NCBI GenBank assembly: GCA_038363925.1
Contig: JAQQWL010000004.1
Span: 2,418,001 to 2,482,000 of the forward strand
From: Apiospora phragmitis
Lineage: Eukaryota > Ascomycota > Sordariomycetes > Amphisphaeriales > Apiosporaceae
Reading direction: 5' to 3'
DNA length: 64,000 bases
Shown: positions 58,600 through 64,000 of the stretch, piece by piece
How the letters are laid out: every line of letters starts with the position of its first letter
How positions within the stretch are numbered: position 1 is the stretch's first letter
Program-made: the position numbers and the translations under genes
The notes under the pieces: generated by a model
The model's database searches: none
The model's input: only the letters and a program-made list of their open reading frames with translations
Told to the model about the DNA's origin: nothing

Positions 58600-61500
58600 A
58601 TTATTCTTTTTCCTTTTCCAACTCCGATACCGCCGGACCAGACGGCACGATTATCTGATCTAGCGTATATTACGGAATACGATATCCTTCTAAGCCAAGC
58701 TATTTATAACGGTAAAATCGATCAGAATAAGGTTATTATTTTTTTAAAGGTATAGAGGAAAGAAAAGAATTATACCGGTAAGCCGTACGATATTTTTTAC
58801 GATAAAGTACGGATATTTATTAAAACATGCCGACGGCTAGATATATTAAAAGATTAATATTATATAATTTTTTTAAATATTTTTTTCGGCCGTACAGAAG
58901 TATTTTATTTTAATTATATCGGACTTAAAAAAAAATAAAACGAGATATATTATTTAATAAACTCGTACTTTAATACGATAATAAATTACGTATAATATTT
59001 TACGGATTAAATAATAACCTTTTTTATATAAGTAAAAAGTAAGAACACTAAGAAATAATTTATCAAGGTTTTAGAAATCTTACTAAATAAGCTCTAGTTC
59101 GCATAACGAGCCCTCGAAAAAGGATTTAAAGGAGAGATCGTTTTCCATACCTCTATTATAAGAGCTTATTAAAGAGTTCCAGAACTTTTACTAACCCTTA
59201 TCTATTAAAAGCTAATATATAAAGCGTTATTTTTAAACTTTCGCGTATTATTAAATATAATAACGGATTAAATATTATTAAAACGATATTTAATAGAGGA
59301 ATTATATCAAAACCCGGCTATAAATACGTATTTAATTAATAAACGGTTTATAAATAACTATACAAAAAGAAACCGACTAACTTATAATAGTAAATTATTA
59401 TATAATAGCTGATTATTAGGATAAGAAAAGATCTAGCAACCCGCCGGCACTTTCCGATCAAGATTATTGTATAAAAACCGGAAGTTTAAATAAAGAACCT
59501 GCCGAATCTATTATAAGTAAAGCTATTAGTTAATAAACCACCTAGCCGAAGAATAGTTTCAAATAAGGAACTAATATTTTTAAGCGTGTAATAATATCGG
59601 ATAAAGCCCCCTTTCTTAAAATAAGTATGAAACGTTTATTTGAGACTAGGAAGAGGATAAGGAAGAACTAAAAGATAACGAAAAGGAGTACGAGTACCTC
59701 GATCTGGAAGATATACAATAAAGTATTATTTATTTAATAGACGCCGCGTTTTATTATTAGTTTATTAGCGAGAATATTTATTTAGAAATTATTATATAGG
59801 CCGATTAATTTAATTTTAATAGCCCGTATAGTTAGACTTATTAAAGAAAGCTTTAGGATACCGGCGCCGCCTTGTTTTTAATAATCGGAAAGCTTTAAAT
59901 AGAAGCTTATATATAAGAGAATTTAGACGTATAAATCGATTAAACCCTAAGAAACGCCGAAATTAAATTCGGAAGTTTAAAGCTTATTTTATTAATTAAA
60001 ATAATCGATATACGAAACTTATTAAAAATAATAAAATATTATATTTTAAATATTATAACTTTTTTTTTATTTTCGTTATATAATATTAACCGGCTTAAAA
60101 CGTATTATAATAATATTTTTAATTTTATTATATAAAAAAACGGCGAAATACTTTTTATAATTAAGAAATAGGAATACCCGTTTTTTAATACTGGCCGTAT
60201 AAAAACGATGTTATATTTTATTAAAGGATAGTTTTAATACCTTTACCAATATTTTAAACACTTTTATACGGAGAAGTTTTATATTCTTTTAAAGAACGCT
60301 AGTTATAACGATATTAACTTTATTATTCTTAACGAGATTTAAAAGTTTTATTCTTAATATTAAATATACGATCCGATATTATAAAAATTTAAATTCTTAT
60401 TATAGGATAAATACGATTTTAATTACGAAATTATTATAAACGTTATTTATATTAATAAATAAAACGTATTTTACGTAATCGATTCGAGTATATCCTTTTA
60501 AGCGGTTATATTTCTATATTCGCTTAATATACGAAATATTTAAAATATTTTTTATAAATATTAAATATATATATATTAAAAACCTCTTAATTATATTTCG
60601 TATAATCTAGATATATACTTTTAAAAAAAGTTTCGCGATTATATACGAGTAATAAAAATTATTTATAAGTAGATACTTATTAAAACTTATTAAATAATAA
60701 GTAAAATTAAATAAACGTATATTCTATTATATAAAGTTTTTAATATTTTATAAAAGAATTTTAATTATTATATAGATATCGAGATAATATTTTAAATAAT
60801 AATTAAAGCTTTAAATAATACGGCTGGCTTTAACGGCCTAATATTTACCCTATTCGTATTTAGAGTATACCCTCGTATCGACAAGAACTTATTACCGTTA
60901 TTAAAAATCTAAATACGAAGAAAAACTATACGAAAAATAATAAAAATATTTCGGAAGATATATATAAATATTAATATTTACCGAGCTTTAAATACCCGGA
61001 ATAAATTAATTATTTAAAATATCTTAATACTCCCGCTTTAAAATAAAGTCCTAGTTTAGTAAGAAAAAGAAGGATAAACCGGACTATATAAAATAGTAGT
61101 TATTAAAAACCGTACAATCTGAGTAAATACTTTAAACGGCCTAAAAGCCTTTCGAATAACTTAAATTAAGCCGTATTATGAGAAAGAGGCCGAAGAACCG
61201 CGTAACAAGCCGGATATATAACCAGATCCGGAATAGCCGGTAAATACCCTAGATATTAAACCGATAACCGAGGAAATTACGGTAGTTTACGTATAACGTA
61301 GCCGAGGACAACTTAAAAAATACCTATTCCGGAACGTTTAAGCCGTTATATTCTTTATTTAAAAAGAATAAGAGAATTACGAATTAGTAGTTAAGCTTTA
61401 ATAAAACGGGGTTATTACCTTGTCTAAATACCCGTTCTAAAAGTCCGATATAAAGGAGATTAATAATTTCGTTATATAAAAAGTTTTCGAATTTATTCGA

Positions 61501-62990
61501 TTCGACCCGAATAAGTATACCGGCCAGAGAATTTTTAAAACACGGCTCGTATAAGAGATTAAGGGTAAAACTACGAAGCCGTATAAGAAGTTTAGGCTCG
61601 TAATATAGGGTTACGGAGATATAGAAAAAGAGGTTATTTTAACCTAGTTACTAATAATCCAGCGGATGAGCCAAAGACTCCTTTTAACCCTCGGACCGAC
61701 CCTAATCCGAAACTTTAATATATAAAACGAGTTACGCGATATTATATAAGTATATATTTAATCGTATAATAAGTTAAACCGATTAATTTATATACGCTTA
61801 TTAATAAAGCTAAAAACTTAATACCCCGAAAAAACGCTATTTTAAATTATATTACCTTTATACGGACTAATAAAGTCAGGATTTTATTAATTTAAAACGT
61901 ATTATAATTACTACGTATAAAATTTAAAAATAACCGTATTAATATATAACGCTTATTTATTATTTATTACAAAAAGACCGGATACCTTTAATATTATAAT
62001 AATATAAATTAACGATACGTTTAGCTTTATTATAGCCTTTTTTTTAAAAAAGAGGAAAAAAAGTTAATAAAAAAATAATTCTATATAAAATTAAAGAGTA
62101 TTTTAATTAAAAACACGCCGATCGAATTTAATAAAGGCAAGATTCGATTAAAATTATACGATATCTTTTTTAAATAAAAAGGATAAGTTAATTAATTAAA
62201 GCTTATCGACCTAAAAATTATTAATAAAGGTTAATAATACGTTTCCTAACGTACGAGAAGGATATATTTCGTATCTATTTATTAATTAGAAATAGCGTAT
62301 AACCTATTTACCGCCGTTTAAATATAAACCTTAAAGGATAAGGATATTAAAAACTTAAATATACGGATTAATTAATAAATTTAAAATTAGACACGCGGCT
62401 TAAAATATATCCCGCTTAACCTTTATTATACGAAAATATATATTTTTACCAACGGCTTATTTATAAATAACGAGGACCTAACCTCTTAATTCGGATACTT
62501 AATCTTATTAAATTAAAAAATTTATTATATAAAAAATAAATTTTAAATTTAGAATAATATTATTTATTAAAGCTTGATTAAATATAAAAGAGTTATTAAG
62601 AGCGTATTAATTAGCAAACTATACAGCATAACCTCCGATATAAATAGCGGTATTATATTAAGTACCACGCTTAGAAGAATTATATAAATATTAAGATTTT
62701 AAAATATTCCGATAACTTTTTATATAAATTCGAAATCATTTTATAACTATTTAATTAAGTTAAATATAATAAACAAAAAGAGGCTTATAATTAATATTAT
62801 ATCTCTCTAGGAATCGTATAAAAAAAGGGAAATATTAAAGGTTTATTATATCGATAATAAAGATAATCCGGCAGATACTTTTACTAAGGTATCCCTAAAT
62901 AAGGCCCTTAAATAGCTAATCTCGATAAATAGCCTTACCGTACACACGGAAGCGTATATCGAGAGGCTAGATTTATACGGCGAGTAATTA
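58600..62990 (+). mobile_element. RIP-degraded Ty1/copia retrotransposon (internal region)
   Basis: Degenerate plus-strand remnants lie in copia order. Gag near 58.6-59.4 kb (FPTPIPPDQTARLSD, YDILLSQAIYNG). Integrase end near 60.83-60.89 kb (AGFNGLIFTLFVF.VYPR). Reverse transcriptase near 61.4-62.0 kb (DPNKYTGQRIFKTR, PLYGLIKSGFYWF-like, and INDTF where the catalytic Asp pair is expected). RNase H near 62.6-62.98 kb (DNKDNPADTFTKVSL, EAYIERLD). Many in-frame stops, mostly TAA and TAG, interrupt it, as RIP would create. I did not find matching LTRs by eye. The protein pattern is that of copia elements found in many Sordariomycetes. Confidence 0.82.
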
Positions 62991-64000
62991 AAAAAGAAGA
63001 GATATAAAAGAAAAGAGAAATTTCTTTTATTAATTTTTTTTATATAATTATTATTAATATATTTTATTTATTAAGTATTATATAAAAATTAAAAAGAAAA
63101 CCGTAATATATTATAATTTAAACGGGTAATATAATAAAAATAACCGTATAAAAACGTTATTTATATATATACGAGAATTATTTATTTTATTTATTATTAA
63201 TTTATTATTATACGATTATTATTTTAGTTTTATTATTATTTTTATTCTCGTTATTATCGGGATTAAGGTTTACGAATCGTAAATTATGGTACGAATACCG
63301 GTTATTGTGTGAAGTTTAAACGTACGAAGCATAAACGTTATCCTAATATCCGTCGAAACGAACGTATTTACGGAACGAAATATAGGATTAAATGTACCGA
63401 TTATTATAAACGCTATTAATATTACCGCGCGATTAAATAAAAACCGTATAGAAATAACTTTCGTAATAAATAATATAAGCGAATAGGCGGCGAATATTAT
63501 TGTTTACCGGTACGCGTATCTCGATATTGCGGCTTAATAAATTATAAACGCGAACTTCTTTATTTTATTATATAAAGTTAATAAATATTAAAAATTAAAA
63601 AAAAATAAGATATTATATATTAATATAAAATATAAGTATAACTTATTAATTTTAAACCGAAAAAGTTAATAGCGTTATTTAACGTTAATTATAATCGATT
63701 ATATTAGTAACGATAACGCCGAAAGGATTAATAACTTATTAATTAAATATTATATAAATATATATATATATATTTATAAATATATATATAAATATATATA
63801 TAAATATATAATTTATTTTTGTATAATATTTTAAAAAAATATATATATATATATAAAAAAAGAATTTATATTATATAAATTATTTATATACGAAGGAATA
63901 TTTATTTATAAGATTACTTTTATTAATCCTTTACGGAGTATAACGTATTAAGATATACGACGGTCCCCCTTATTACTATTACTATTTTCGAATAAACGAT

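Larger units (their letters stand above)
54735..64000. other. AT-rich, RIP-degraded heterochromatic block
   Basis: From about 54735 to the window end the composition changes abruptly to very AT-rich. CA and TG dinucleotides become rare while TA is abundant and CG is well kept, the pattern left by repeat-induced point mutation (C-to-T at CpA) rather than by decay of methylated CpG. No intact gene remains. Stretches not assigned to the two elements below (54.8-55.8, 56.3-58.6, 63.0-64.0 kb) hold more degraded sequence that I cannot identify. Confidence 0.9.

Overview
This window looks like a stretch of a filamentous ascomycete (Pezizomycotina, probably Sordariomycetes) chromosome. The evidence is short GT...AG introns of about 60-140 nt, a canonical eukaryotic initiator tRNA-Met, a highly reducing (HR) iterative polyketide synthase, a Goodbye/NACHT/ankyrin NLR-like gene, a killer set of small secreted or membrane proteins, and a final AT-rich block that carries the mark of repeat-induced point mutation (RIP). 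I cannot name the species.

Layout. 1-11.2 kb: no gene I can recognise, then an initiator tRNA-Met (11214-11285). 12.2-15.1 kb (-): secreted subtilisin-family protease. 15.2-19.4 kb: no recognised gene. 19.5-21.3 kb (+): MFS transporter. 21.8-22.2 kb (-): small cysteine-containing secreted protein. 23.4-24.1 kb (-): broken protein N-terminal methyltransferase-like gene. 24.3-28.8 kb (-): broken Goodbye-NACHT-ankyrin gene. 29.6-30.5 kb (+): Ser/Thr-rich single-pass membrane protein, broken as read.

30.8-53.2 kb is a secondary-metabolite gene cluster: HR-PKS (KS-AT-DH-MT-ER-KR-ACP, no release domain, -), cytochrome P450 (-), stand-alone medium-chain reductase (+), RTA1-family membrane protein (+), a condensation protein carrying only the remnant of an adenylation domain (-), and a TfdA/TauD-type Fe(II)/2-oxoglutarate dioxygenase (+). 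A consistent reading is that the PKS makes a reduced, C-methylated polyketide chain, the condensation protein may release or acylate it, and P450, reductase and dioxygenase tailor it; the RTA1-like protein may give transport or tolerance. The product is unknown to me.

54.7-64.0 kb is a sharply bounded AT-rich block made of RIP-degraded transposons: a Ty1/copia element with recognisable Gag, integrase, reverse transcriptase and RNase H remnants on +, and a pogo/Fot1-like transposase remnant on -.

A striking general feature is that most genes outside the RIP block carry one or more single-base indels, nearly all in short homopolymers (five in the PKS alone). When these are allowed for, the gene models of PKS, P450, protease, MFS, RTA1 and condensation protein all become exact multiples of three. 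This points to consensus errors in the assembly more than to gene death, except in the NLR and methyltransferase genes, which also have nonsense changes and deletions.
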